Shown: in pieces, positions 15,071-23,057 of the stretch | Position numbering within the stretch: position 1 is the first letter of the stretch | Layout of the letters: each line of letters begins with the position of its first letter | Source: CAVXEF01 sp963827315 | GTDB lineage: Bacteria; Planctomycetota; Phycisphaerae; Sedimentisphaerales; Anaerobacaceae | Length of the DNA: 64,000 nt | Direction: 5' to 3' | Assembly (NCBI GenBank): GCA_963827315.1 | Contig: CAWHAL010000002.1 | Span: 62,001-126,000, forward strand | Made by a program: the position numbers and the translations under genes | The notes under the pieces: model-generated | What the model saw: the letters and a program-made list of their open reading frames with translations, nothing else | Told to the model about the DNA's origin: nothing | Databases searched by the model: none

Positions 15071-16372
15071 GTGGGCACGAACAAGATTCGAAAAAATTCG
15101 CCGGTTCTACTTTTGATTTTGGTTTCGCTTGTCGTCCTACCGGCAAACAGCGTGCTGGCCCGAATTACAAAAGGGCCGTTCCTGCTTCGCGTATATCAAA
15201 ATCGAGCAGCAGTAATGTGGGAAACCGACACAAAGGGCAACGGAAAATTGCTCTATAGTACCAATGTAAAAGAAAAGCCAAACCGTATCGTTACCAGGCC
15301 GCAGAGTATGCAATACGAAAGCCAGCAGGAGCCTAACAACATTGTGCAAAAAACGGTTTTCATTCATAAAACTTGGCTTGAGAACCTGCAGCCGGGCCGG
15401 CCTTATTTCTATCGCATCGTTGACTCTGAAGGCGAAAGCGAGTTCTACAGCTTTCGAACAGTTCCCTCCGACACCAACGAGGTAAATTTCATCGTTTACG
15501 GCGATAGTCGAACCAACCCTGAAATACACCGTAAAATAGTTGAACAAATAATAAAAAAGGGCGCCGATTTCGTTGTCCACACAGGTGACCTTGTAACTCA
15601 CGGCAATGACTATGACCAGTGGTGGCCACAATTTTTCGAGCCGCTGAAAGGCCTATCCGAATCCGTGCCTGTCTATATCGCCAAAGGCAATCACGAAGGT
15701 AACAGCGGCAACTTTGAAAAACTGCTGATTCCGCCCGGAGAGGAAAATAATTTTGCCTTCGACTATGGGCCGGTGCACTACTTCTGCGCCGACAATGTGG
15801 CCAAAAACTTAGACCCCAAAAAATTGTTGAAACAGATTGCCTCCAGCATCCAGGACAGCAAGGCTCAATGGAAATTCATAAGCTACCATAAGCCGAGTCT
15901 TAATTTAGGCGGCTACTGGTCAAACTGGGGTTCGCCGGAGGTATTCAGCGTTTTTGCCGAAGCCGGTGCCGATTTTGTAATAACGGGGCACTCGCACCAG
16001 TACGAACGATTTCGTCCTGTCGCACCCCCACGTCTGCCCCCACGCCTGTCTTCCGACAGGAAGACGTGGGGACGCGGTGGCAACTTTGTAACCTACATTA
16101 CCTCCGGCGGCGGAGGTGGGCCGCTATATGATGTTACGCCCACCGTCTACCATGCCTATGCAAAAAAACTACATCATTTCTGCCTGTTCCATATCAAAGA
16201 CGGCAAAATCACCTTCGACGCCATAGACATCAATGGCCAAGTCCTCGACCATTTCGAAATAACAAAGACCGACGACAGGCTAAACAAGGAGTACATAGAG
16301 ACAGCAATATCTGCGGCGGAAGTTCAGTCGTACCGCGATGCACACAAACCACAAAAAATATCTCTGCGCTAA
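15071..16372 (+). CDS. secreted purple-acid-phosphatase-like metallophosphoesterase
   Basis: The protein has a fibronectin-type N-terminal domain (KGPFLLRVYQNRAAVMWET, about residues 35-135) and a calcineurin-like phosphoesterase domain with the metal motifs GDSR, GDLVTHG, GNHEG and GHSHQYERF. It should hydrolyse phosphate esters outside the cytoplasm. I prefer GTG at 15071 to the ATG at 15026: AAGGA lies 9 bases before GTG, and the product then starts with a clean signal peptide (NKIRK, a long hydrophobic run, ANSVLA cleavage). This gives 433 residues. An in-frame palindromic insertion sits between the last metal motif and the C-terminal strands. Confidence 0.85.
   Translation: MGTNKIRKNSPVLLLILVSLVVLPANSVLARITKGPFLLRVYQNRAAVMWETDTKGNGKLLYSTNVKEKPNRIVTRPQSMQYESQQEPNNIVQKTVFIHKTWLENLQPGRPYFYRIVDSEGESEFYSFRTVPSDTNEVNFIVYGDSRTNPEIHRKIVEQIIKKGADFVVHTGDLVTHGNDYDQWWPQFFEPLKGLSESVPVYIAKGNHEGNSGNFEKLLIPPGEENNFAFDYGPVHYFCADNVAKNLDPKKLLKQIASSIQDSKAQWKFISYHKPSLNLGGYWSNWGSPEVFSVFAEAGADFVITGHSHQYERFRPVAPPRLPPRLSSDRKTWGRGGNFVTYITSGGGGGPLYDVTPTVYHAYAKKLHHFCLFHIKDGKITFDAIDINGQVLDHFEITKTDDRLNKEYIETAISAAEVQSYRDAHKPQKISLR
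16026..16071 (+). repeat. nested palindrome inside the phosphoesterase gene
   Basis: CCCCACGTCT (16026-16035) is perfectly complementary to AGACGTGGGG (16062-16071), and inside it CCTGTC (16045-16050) pairs with GACAGG (16055-16060). It adds a Pro/Arg/Ser-rich loop (RLPPRLSSDRK) to the protein right after GHSHQYERF, and keeps the frame. Confidence 0.65.
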
Positions 16373-16437
16373 TACTATTTAGCCACCGGCGGCACAGCTT
16401 ATATCGTTATATTTAATCACCCGCTATTTGAGGCTGT

Positions 16438-17751
16438 CTATTCGAGGATTTGCTTTATATTGTACTGGGCGAGGGCATCCCGTTGCGCCTGAGTTATGCG
16501 CTCAAGTGCGCCTGCCGACTCGGCTGTAGGCCTGCCGAAACCGGCGGCGGCAACCACCTCGGAAATCTCAGACAGCCTAATATTCGCCGGGTCTTTCGCC
16601 GGGACAAAGCCCGTTCGTGGCTCAGAGGTCCTTAAAATAATCCTGCCACTAACAAGGTGGTCGAGAATCTTATCGCAGAACTCAGGTGGTATATCCAGCT
16701 TGCTGCATACGACCGCCGACGAAATCGGCGCCATATCTGCCTCAAATGCAGCGGCTATTTCTCTGACGATATTTATGACCGTAAAATCGTCGGCTATGAA
16801 ATACTCCTCCGTCCTTCTGGCGGCGGCAATCTCGGCGGCATCGAGACTCTTGAGATGCTGAGTGGTAAATGTCAACTGCAGGCCGAACAGAACTATAAGC
16901 CAGCTTAGATAAATCCAGAAAACACTCAGCGTCACAATCCCCAGAACTCCGTAAACCTCACCGTAAGGAATAACCTTTATAGCGCCCACCCGAAGGCCCC
17001 ATTTGGCAAGGGTCCATACCAGGGCCGCCACCACCGCACCCCAGATAGCCGCCTTTGCCTGAACAGTTGTGTTCGGCAAAACAAAGTAAAGCAGGAAAAA
17101 GCAAACAGCCGCAACTATGTAAGATAAAACAGCGGGCCCAAGATACGACAAGACCGTCTTTTGCAACTGGCCGAAGGTCGTATATCTTGTGGTAATGTAA
17201 ACACCGACCCCAAGAAGCAGCGGGCCAAGCGTCAAAATCGCCCAGTAATTGATTACCCTCTGGAAAAAGTTTCTGCCTCTGCTGACGTGCCAGATATTGT
17301 TAAACGCCTTCTCTATTGTCGATAGAAGCGCCAGCGCCGCCCAAATGGTAAGTGCCGCGCTGATAATGGTAACCGAGCCCATGTGCAGCCCCTTGAAATA
17401 GCCGCCGACAATCCCATCGAGGTATTCTGTCAGCAGGATATTTTTCTGCTCGGCTGTCGGGTCGGGATTAGAGTATTCTATCTTTGACAGGTGAAGCTGC
17501 TCATAGACCAGCACCTTGACCTTTTCACCTAACTCCTGATAAGCCGGAAACAACTGAAATACCAAAAGCATCACAATCGCCAGCGGGACAATGCCGAATA
17601 TGGTGTAATACGAAAGGGCCGCAGCCTGCTGGCCCGAACGGTTCTTCTTCAGCAGCCTTGCGCAGTGCGACCACAATTTAAGCTGGGTGATGACGAAGCG
17701 ACCGGCCCTGCCGACCTGCTCCGTCGGAGTGGATAAAATTTCGCCGAGCAT
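16438..17751 (-). CDS. YihY family inner-membrane protein
   Basis: The protein (437 aa) has the YihY/BrkB layout: a short cytoplasmic start, AALSYYTIFGIVPLAIV in the first membrane helix (about residue 44-65), five more helices to about residue 290, then a cytoplasmic winged-helix-like tail (EYFIADDFTVINIV to residue 437). The role of the family is not settled; it was once mislabelled as RNase BN. The C-terminal regulatory-looking domain is found in many family members. Confidence 0.88.
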   Translation of the reverse strand: MLGEILSTPTEQVGRAGRFVITQLKLWSHCARLLKKNRSGQQAAALSYYTIFGIVPLAIVMLLVFQLFPAYQELGEKVKVLVYEQLHLSKIEYSNPDPTAEQKNILLTEYLDGIVGGYFKGLHMGSVTIISAALTIWAALALLSTIEKAFNNIWHVSRGRNFFQRVINYWAILTLGPLLLGVGVYITTRYTTFGQLQKTVLSYLGPAVLSYIVAAVCFFLLYFVLPNTTVQAKAAIWGAVVAALVWTLAKWGLRVGAIKVIPYGEVYGVLGIVTLSVFWIYLSWLIVLFGLQLTFTTQHLKSLDAAEIAAARRTEEYFIADDFTVINIVREIAAAFEADMAPISSAVVCSKLDIPPEFCDKILDHLVSGRIILRTSEPRTGFVPAKDPANIRLSEISEVVAAAGFGRPTAESAGALERITQAQRDALAQYNIKQILE

Positions 17752-17809
17752 TCGTGTCTCCTTTCAAAACAATCCGCCGCACGCGGATTAACTAACGCAC
17801 CTCTTTTGC

Positions 17810-19351
17810 TTATTTCTTAAGCAATTTATCAAGACCTTCCAACAGCTTTTCCCTGAGCCGCCCTTCCAATTCCTGCTTTAACTGCTCCTCGAGCACTCTG
17901 CCTACGTCAATCTGCGGCTTATCGAGTGTCCCTTTCAGGACCAATGTTATGCGTCTGCCGCGGGTTTCTCTGCCGAGCTTTGCTGTTTCACCTTTGGTAG
18001 TATAAGGCAAGGTCACGGTCATATTCAAACTTTTATCCAGCCCGATAGCGCCCTTAAAATTGATAGGACTACCACCGACATCCATTTGCATATCGTCATA
18101 TCGCAGCAGGCCGTTTTGCAGAACAAATCTCGTTGGACGAATGGTAATATCACGGGCCGGTGCCACATTCGCTGCTGCGAGAATCCGGCCGAACAGTTCC
18201 GACGCCTCCAGTTGCAGATGCTCCACAGATATTACTCCTGCCAGTTCGATGTCATTTTTGCTGCCCCTCAGCGGTATGGCAAGCCTTTCACAGTCCAGGT
18301 TCACAATGCCGCCAACATTAACGGCCTTGGCAAAAACCGGATTGAGGTACATCAAAAACCTTTCCGTCATATCACTTGTAATTTGAATATCTTTGGCTAT
18401 CTGGAGCGGCCCAGTTGCCTTCAACAGCACAGGTTCATTTCTGAAATCGACTCGGCCGGCAAAATTCAATTGACCGTTATTAACCTTTGAAGAAAACGGC
18501 TCAACCGTCAGCAATCCTCTTTCCACCTTGACATCAATTTCGGTTGGCCCAAAAATCAAGCCCATATAATCAGCCTGCTCGAATCCAACCTTGACGTTGG
18601 TGCTAAGATTTGCCCAGAACTTGTCCATCTCGTTGCTCGGATATTCGCTGGAAAAACTTATTTTACCCCCGCGTTTGCCTTTCAGTTTCAAACCCTTCGG
18701 CAAAAACCCCCCGACAAGGTCGCTGACCGTCGCCCAGTCGTATACGTAATTGAACTGCCCTTCGAGGTCGGTTTTACCTCGATTGCTAACCAAATTGAAG
18801 CTACCCTCGTCAATCTCTATCTGATGACTTTTGAGCCGCAGGCCGCTCACGGCAATTGTCTTCATGGCCGTATCAGACGCTATATTTATCCTCGCATTTA
18901 TCGCCGAAAGCTCGATGATTTCAATGTCGGCCCCTATCCTTTTCTCTGCCTTTGGGGACATCATCTCCACCACAGGCTCATCAACTACGGTCCGGCCGAA
19001 TGATAGGACCCCTGATATAATGGGGACATAATGAGGCTTTGTGGCAATTCTTTTTATGCGGACTGACGTCTGCCCGGCACTATCCCTGAAACCAAAGTCG
19101 GTAACGACGATACCTTTGAGCCAGCTCATCGACAGGCTGCCAAAATCCGCCTTGCCGGGCAAATATCTGTTGACTGCCGCCAGTATGAATTTATTCCCCG
19201 TCCCGGAAGATACGAACATCGGTATAAAAAAGACCGCTGACACAACCACTGCGATTCCGGCTGCCAAAACCCATCTGAGAATTTTTGTCCTGCTCTTTAC
19301 GGGAGGCCGGGCTTCGCTGTTCTCTTTTGCCTGATTCACTTCGTCCCCCAT
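17810..19351 (-). CDS. AsmA-like envelope protein
   Basis: The protein has one N-terminal membrane helix (about residues 28-48) and a long beta-rich periplasmic part. Text such as LTVEPFSSKVNNGQLNFAGRVD and the C-terminal LVLKGTLDKPQIDVGRVLEEQLKQ is typical of the AsmA/TamB-like group, which bridges the periplasm and helps lipid transport or outer-membrane assembly. A TTG that overlaps the frr stop (19393) is possible, but ATG at 19351 is preferred because a mobile-type palindrome occupies the bases between. It ends the rpsB operon. Confidence 0.75.
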   Translation of the reverse strand: MGDEVNQAKENSEARPPVKSRTKILRWVLAAGIAVVVSAVFFIPMFVSSGTGNKFILAAVNRYLPGKADFGSLSMSWLKGIVVTDFGFRDSAGQTSVRIKRIATKPHYVPIISGVLSFGRTVVDEPVVEMMSPKAEKRIGADIEIIELSAINARINIASDTAMKTIAVSGLRLKSHQIEIDEGSFNLVSNRGKTDLEGQFNYVYDWATVSDLVGGFLPKGLKLKGKRGGKISFSSEYPSNEMDKFWANLSTNVKVGFEQADYMGLIFGPTEIDVKVERGLLTVEPFSSKVNNGQLNFAGRVDFRNEPVLLKATGPLQIAKDIQITSDMTERFLMYLNPVFAKAVNVGGIVNLDCERLAIPLRGSKNDIELAGVISVEHLQLEASELFGRILAAANVAPARDITIRPTRFVLQNGLLRYDDMQMDVGGSPINFKGAIGLDKSLNMTVTLPYTTKGETAKLGRETRGRRITLVLKGTLDKPQIDVGRVLEEQLKQELEGRLREKLLEGLDKLLKK

Positions 19352-19374
19352 CTGAAACCGGGATTGCAAACTTG

Positions 19375-19389
19375 TACGCCTGCGGCGTA
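19375..19389. repeat. CTTG-flanked palindrome, copy 1
   Basis: TACGCC-TGC-GGCGTA directly after the frr stop codon. It is preceded by CTTG, as in the copies at 21678-21692 and 26421-26435. Confidence 0.6.
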
Positions 19390-19950
19390 TCAATCCATCA
19401 TTATCTCATTGGACTTGCTTTTGATAACTGCATCGACCTTTTCGGTGTACTTCTTGGTGATGTCGTCGATTTGTTTTTTGCCAACCTCGAAGTCGTCTTC
19501 GGTGATGATTTTGTCCTTCTGTTGCTTCTCAAGCTGTTTGTTGGCGTCCCTTCGGATATTTCGGATACTTATCTTCGCCTGCTCGCCCAGTTGTTTGACC
19601 TGGCCGACAAGCTGTTGCCTTCTTTCCTCGCTGAGCGGCGGGATACCGAGCCTTATCAGTTTGCCATCGACGATAGGTGCAATGCTTAAATCGCTGTTTT
19701 TAATTGCCTTTTCGATTTCCTTAACCGAGGCCGGGTCGAACGGTTTAATCACAATCATATCAGCCTGTGGGGCCGACAGAGACGCCAGCGATTTAAGAGG
19801 TGTCGGTGTGCCGTAGTAGTCGACCTTTATATTCTCAACCAGACCCGTCGATGCCCGGCCGGTGCGAATGGACTTCAACTCATTATGCAGAAACTCCACG
19901 GCCTTGTTCATGTGCGCTTCATTTTCCGAGATTAGCTTATTCAGCGGCAT
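19390..19950 (-). CDS. frr: ribosome recycling factor
   Basis: RRF splits the post-termination ribosome with EF-G. The 186 residues show the family core: LKSIRTGRASTGLVENIKVDYYG (conserved RTGRA), then ADMIVIKPFD and IPPLSEERRQQLV. GGAGG lies seven bases before ATG. It follows pyrH by 16 bases in the classic rpsB-tsf-pyrH-frr order. Confidence 0.96.
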   Translation of the reverse strand: MPLNKLISENEAHMNKAVEFLHNELKSIRTGRASTGLVENIKVDYYGTPTPLKSLASLSAPQADMIVIKPFDPASVKEIEKAIKNSDLSIAPIVDGKLIRLGIPPLSEERRQQLVGQVKQLGEQAKISIRNIRRDANKQLEKQQKDKIITEDDFEVGKKQIDDITKKYTEKVDAVIKSKSNEIMMD

Positions 19951-19966
19951 TTGCTTTCCTCCCCGC

Positions 19967-20683
19967 CTAACTGATTAGAGTGCCCACCTGCTGACCGCAA
20001 ACAGCCTTTGCCATGTTGCCGACCTTGAAAATGTTCAGGACGATGATGGGAATGTTGTTATCTCTGCAGAGACTTATTGCGGCGTGGTCCATTATTCGCA
20101 GATTCTTATTCAGCACATCATTGTAGGACAATTTCTTAAAGAGCTCGGCGTCCGCATTTTTTTCCGGGTCGGCGCTGTAAACCCCCTCGACCTTTGTGGC
20201 TTTTATAAGGACATCAGCTTCAAGCTCCGCTGCGCAAGGCGCTGCGCACGTATCGGTAGTAAAAAACGGATTACCTGTTCCGCCAGCCAGTATGGCGATT
20301 CTCTGGCTCTCGAGGTGATGAAGAGCCCTTCTTCGAATAAACGGCTCACACATCGCAGCGACCTCAATCGCGCTTAGAACTCTGGTCGGCTGGCCCAACT
20401 TCTCGAGCGTCTCCTGAAGTGCGCAGGCATTTATAATCGTGGCTAACATCCCCATATAATCAGCGGTGTTTCTGGGTATGCCGCTGAGCTGCGAGAACTC
20501 TTCCCCACGCAGAAAATTGCCGGCACCGACCACAACAGCAACCTGCGGTCCAAGTTTTGCCAGCTCCGATATCCTCTCGGCAACCGAATTAAGGCAGGGG
20601 CCGTCAATTCCGAATTCCCCAGGCCTGCAAAAACTCTCCCCCGACAACTTCAGTAAGACCCGCTTGTATTTGCTCTTTGCCAT
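19967..20683 (-). CDS. pyrH: UMP kinase
   Basis: PyrH phosphorylates UMP to UDP, a hexameric amino-acid-kinase-fold enzyme regulated by GTP and UTP in many bacteria. It begins KRVLLKLSGES, has VVVGAGNFLRG, DYMGMLATIINA and GGTGNPFFTTDT, all hallmark motifs. Length is 238. It supplies the UTP used by PyrG (57.5 kb), though that gene is distant. Confidence 0.95.
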   Translation of the reverse strand: MAKSKYKRVLLKLSGESFCRPGEFGIDGPCLNSVAERISELAKLGPQVAVVVGAGNFLRGEEFSQLSGIPRNTADYMGMLATIINACALQETLEKLGQPTRVLSAIEVAAMCEPFIRRRALHHLESQRIAILAGGTGNPFFTTDTCAAPCAAELEADVLIKATKVEGVYSADPEKNADAELFKKLSYNDVLNKNLRIMDHAAISLCRDNNIPIIVLNIFKVGNMAKAVCGQQVGTLIS

Positions 20684-20714
20684 TTACTGTACGCTAAACG
20701 CTGTCCGCTGTTTG

Positions 20715-21581
20715 TCAGCCGACATCGAACCGTGCGAATCTTTTTATTTTTACCGTGCCGCCGGCCTGCTTGCCGGCCTCGGCCAAAACCTGCGAAACGG
20801 TCTTGCTGTCATCCTTGACAAATAACTGCTCTATCAGGCAATTCTCAGTGTAAAACTTCTTCATCTTGCCTTCGACAATTTTATCGACAATATTTGCGGG
20901 TTTATTTTTTACCTGCTCGGCATAAATAACCTTTTCCCGCTCAATCGTCTCGGCATCAACTCCATCTTTATCCAGCGCAAGCGGATTGGTCGCGGTGATG
21001 TGCATCGCCATATCAGCAGCCGTCCGTCTCAGCGTGTCCGCTGCTGCCATATCATCGCTGCCGGCGTCTATCTGAACCATTGCACCGACTTTTCCGTTGA
21101 AGTGGATGTATACCCCTACAACTCCCGGCCCATCCAGCTTGTATTTCACGTAATCCCCAACCTGAGTTTTTTCGCCCGTCTTACTGACAAGCTCGGTCAG
21201 GCAGTCCCTGAATTTTTTCCCGTCGATTGCTGTTTCGAGGACATTTTCTGCGCCGCTGTCTGCAGTGGTAGCCATCGCGTAATCGGATAGTCTCTCCGCT
21301 GCCGCCACGAAATCATCGCTCTTGGCTACAAAGTCGGTCTCACAACAAAGCGTCGCCATCGCGGCAACCCTGCCGTCTTTACTCATCTTACTGACAATAA
21401 TCCCCTCTGACGTCTCCCTTTCAGCCCGTTTGACTAAAGTTGCAAGCCCTCTTTTCCTCAGAATCTCCATCGCCTTGTCCATATCGCCGTTTGCCTCGAC
21501 AAGGGCCTTTTTGCAGTCCATCATACCCTGTCCGCTCATTTTCCGCAGTTTCACCACCATTGAAGCTGGAACATCTGCCAT
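20715..21581 (-). CDS. tsf: elongation factor Ts
   Basis: EF-Ts exchanges GDP for GTP on EF-Tu. The N-terminal UBA-like part holds LRKMSGQGMMDCKKALVEANGD (family LRxxTGAGMMDCKKAL) and the core has CCETDFVAKSDDF. Length 288. AAGGAG lies eight bases before the ATG; the same AAAAAGGAGC is duplicated on the other side of a palindrome immediately upstream, so the ribosome-binding site exists in two copies. Confidence 0.95.
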   Translation of the reverse strand: MADVPASMVVKLRKMSGQGMMDCKKALVEANGDMDKAMEILRKRGLATLVKRAERETSEGIIVSKMSKDGRVAAMATLCCETDFVAKSDDFVAAAERLSDYAMATTADSGAENVLETAIDGKKFRDCLTELVSKTGEKTQVGDYVKYKLDGPGVVGVYIHFNGKVGAMVQIDAGSDDMAAADTLRRTAADMAMHITATNPLALDKDGVDAETIEREKVIYAEQVKNKPANIVDKIVEGKMKKFYTENCLIEQLFVKDDSKTVSQVLAEAGKQAGGTVKIKRFARFDVG

Positions 21582-21588
21582 ACTGAAA

Positions 21589-21789
21589 GCTCCTTTTTAT
21601 CCGCCTGCGGCGGATGCTCCTTTTTTATCGTCGTACATAAATGCCGGTATTTGATGTCGGCTTTAATTACAAACTTGTACGCCTCTGGTGTATCTCAAAC
21701 GGACTCGTGCTACGTAGCGAATCGCTACTTCGCAGAGTAGCATATGTCTATTCTTCTGCCGTAATCCCGTAAGGGATGCCCTACGGCAG
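21589..21789. repeat. cluster of four palindromes between rpsB and tsf
   Basis: From left: ATCCGCC-TGC-GGCGGAT (21599-21615) flanked by direct repeats GCTCCTTTTTAT (21589-21600) and GCTCCTTTTTTAT (21616-21628); TACGCC-TCT-GGTGTA (21678-21692); a nested GTAGCG-AAT-CGCTAC within TGCTAC...GTAGCA (about 21709-21741); and CTGCCGTA (21756-21763) with TACGGCAG (21782-21789) enclosing ATCCC-GTAA-GGGAT. None is followed by a T-run on the minus strand in the right place for a clear terminator. Confidence 0.65.
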
Positions 21790-21818
21790 GCATACTGCAT
21801 AGAAGTTTCTGCAGAGCT

Positions 21819-22706
21819 TTACGACTGCCCCGGCGGTTCCTGCCCGGTTTCGCTTTTCACTGAAGCGGGTTCTGTATTTTCCGCGGGCCCTGCGCCGCCT
21901 GCCGGCGAGGCAGGCTTCGCCGACGCAGATGCCTCCTTAGACTTTTCTCCGCCGGCACGCGCAAGGGACGGCTTTCTCGAACGAACTCTCTTAGGCCTTG
22001 GCGCCGCCTCTTCGCGGGCACCGACCATCGTTTTGCCAATCGCTACCGCGTCCGCCAATTCGTTGAGTATCAGGCTTATGGCCCTGATGGAATCGTCATT
22101 AGCCGGAATAGCAACATCCACCGTGTCAGGGTTTGCATCCGTATCGATAATCGCAATCGCTGTAATGCCGAGCTTCTTGGCCTCATGCAAGGCAAGGTAT
22201 TCCTTGCCGGCGTCAACTGCGACGACAGCGCCCGGCAGACGAGACATCTTGCGAATACCTTCCAGATTGCTTTTTATCTTTCGCATCTCTCGTTTCAATT
22301 TCGAAGCCTGCTTTTTACTCTCGCTCTCTAATGCCCCGTCAGTCTGCATGGCCTCCAGCTCTTCTAATCGCTGAAGCCGGGAACGGATGGTTCGAAAGTT
22401 GGTAAGCGCTCCGCCCAGCCACCGCTCGGACACGTAGTGCATCCCGCACTTCTCGGCGGCGGCCTCAACAGCCTTTTGCGCCTGACGTTTCGTGCCCACG
22501 AAGACAACGTCTTTCCCCGATGAAACTATCTCCGCCAGCAGTTTCTTTGCTATTAGCAGGCATCTTATGGTCTGTTTAATATCGATGATATGAATCTTGC
22601 CGCGCTTGGCAAAAATAAAGGTCGCCATTTTTGGATTCCATCGGCTAACATTATGTCCAAAATGCGCCCCTGCGTTAATTAGTTCACGAGCAAGCTCTTT
22701 AGCCAC
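21819..22706 (-). CDS. rpsB: 30S ribosomal protein S2
   Basis: S2 joins the small subunit late and holds S1. GAHFGHNVSRWNPKM and WLGGALTNFRTI are signature motifs, and VDAGKEYLALHEAKKLGI to PANDDSIRAISLI completes the core at about residue 230. GGAGG five bases before GTG 22706 decides the start (AKELARELI follows); the frame is open four codons further. After the core, about 60 residues form a low-complexity Ala/Pro/Lys/Glu/Ser tail not found in E. coli S2. Confidence 0.95.
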   Translation of the reverse strand: MAKELARELINAGAHFGHNVSRWNPKMATFIFAKRGKIHIIDIKQTIRCLLIAKKLLAEIVSSGKDVVFVGTKRQAQKAVEAAAEKCGMHYVSERWLGGALTNFRTIRSRLQRLEELEAMQTDGALESESKKQASKLKREMRKIKSNLEGIRKMSRLPGAVVAVDAGKEYLALHEAKKLGITAIAIIDTDANPDTVDVAIPANDDSIRAISLILNELADAVAIGKTMVGAREEAAPRPKRVRSRKPSLARAGGEKSKEASASAKPASPAGGAGPAENTEPASVKSETGQEPPGQS

Positions 22707-22735
22707 AAAAACCTCCAAATTCCTGACTCTAATTT

Positions 22736-22752
22736 ATCCGCCTGCGGCGGAT
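22736..22752. repeat. 17-bp palindrome in the rpsB leader
   Basis: ATCCGCC-TGC-GGCGGAT, identical to the element in the tsf leader (21599-21615). It would form a hairpin in the mRNA about 20 bases before the rpsB ribosome-binding site. Confidence 0.65.
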
Positions 22753-22754
22753 TA

Positions 22755-22790
22755 AGTTTGGACATTAATCCAAACTAAAGCTTCTGTCAA
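22755..22790 (-). promoter_or_regulatory. rpsB operon promoter with palindrome over the -10 box
   Basis: On the minus strand TTGACA (22785-22790) and TAATGT (22762-22767) are exactly 17 bases apart. AGTTTGGA (22755-22762) and TCCAAACT (22769-22776) form a perfect 8-bp inverted repeat around the -10 box, so a repressor or a start-site hairpin could act here. Confidence 0.7.
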
Positions 22791-22799
22791 GGAATTTTA

Positions 22800-23057
22800 T
22801 CCGAAGATTCCTATTAAGTCCAGTGCTATTTAGGGGTTGTCGTTAGATTTAGTTGGCCCACAACTTTACGTTGGGGGTTTATTTTTATCGCGGCTTCCTT
22901 TTCGTTTAGCGTCCGCCGGCATTTATCCGCCGTAACCCTGGCGAAGGCGGACGGCGGACTTCCACTTCACTTAGCCCCCTGCATTGCAGGGGGTTGCTGC
23001 CCGGGGGTCCAAATCGAAATTCTTCAATCGAAAATCGCAAATCGATTCCACCCCCGT
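22800..23057. repeat. intergenic palindromes downstream of the LRR-Roc-COR gene
   Basis: This gene-free stretch holds a compound hairpin TCCGCCGT...ACGGCGGA (about 22926-22958) with inner GCC/GGC pairings, and CCCCCTGC-ATT-GCAGGGGG (22975-22993?, centre 22984). The second has the same 3-nt loop style as others in the window. No terminator-like T-run is adjacent. Confidence 0.5.
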
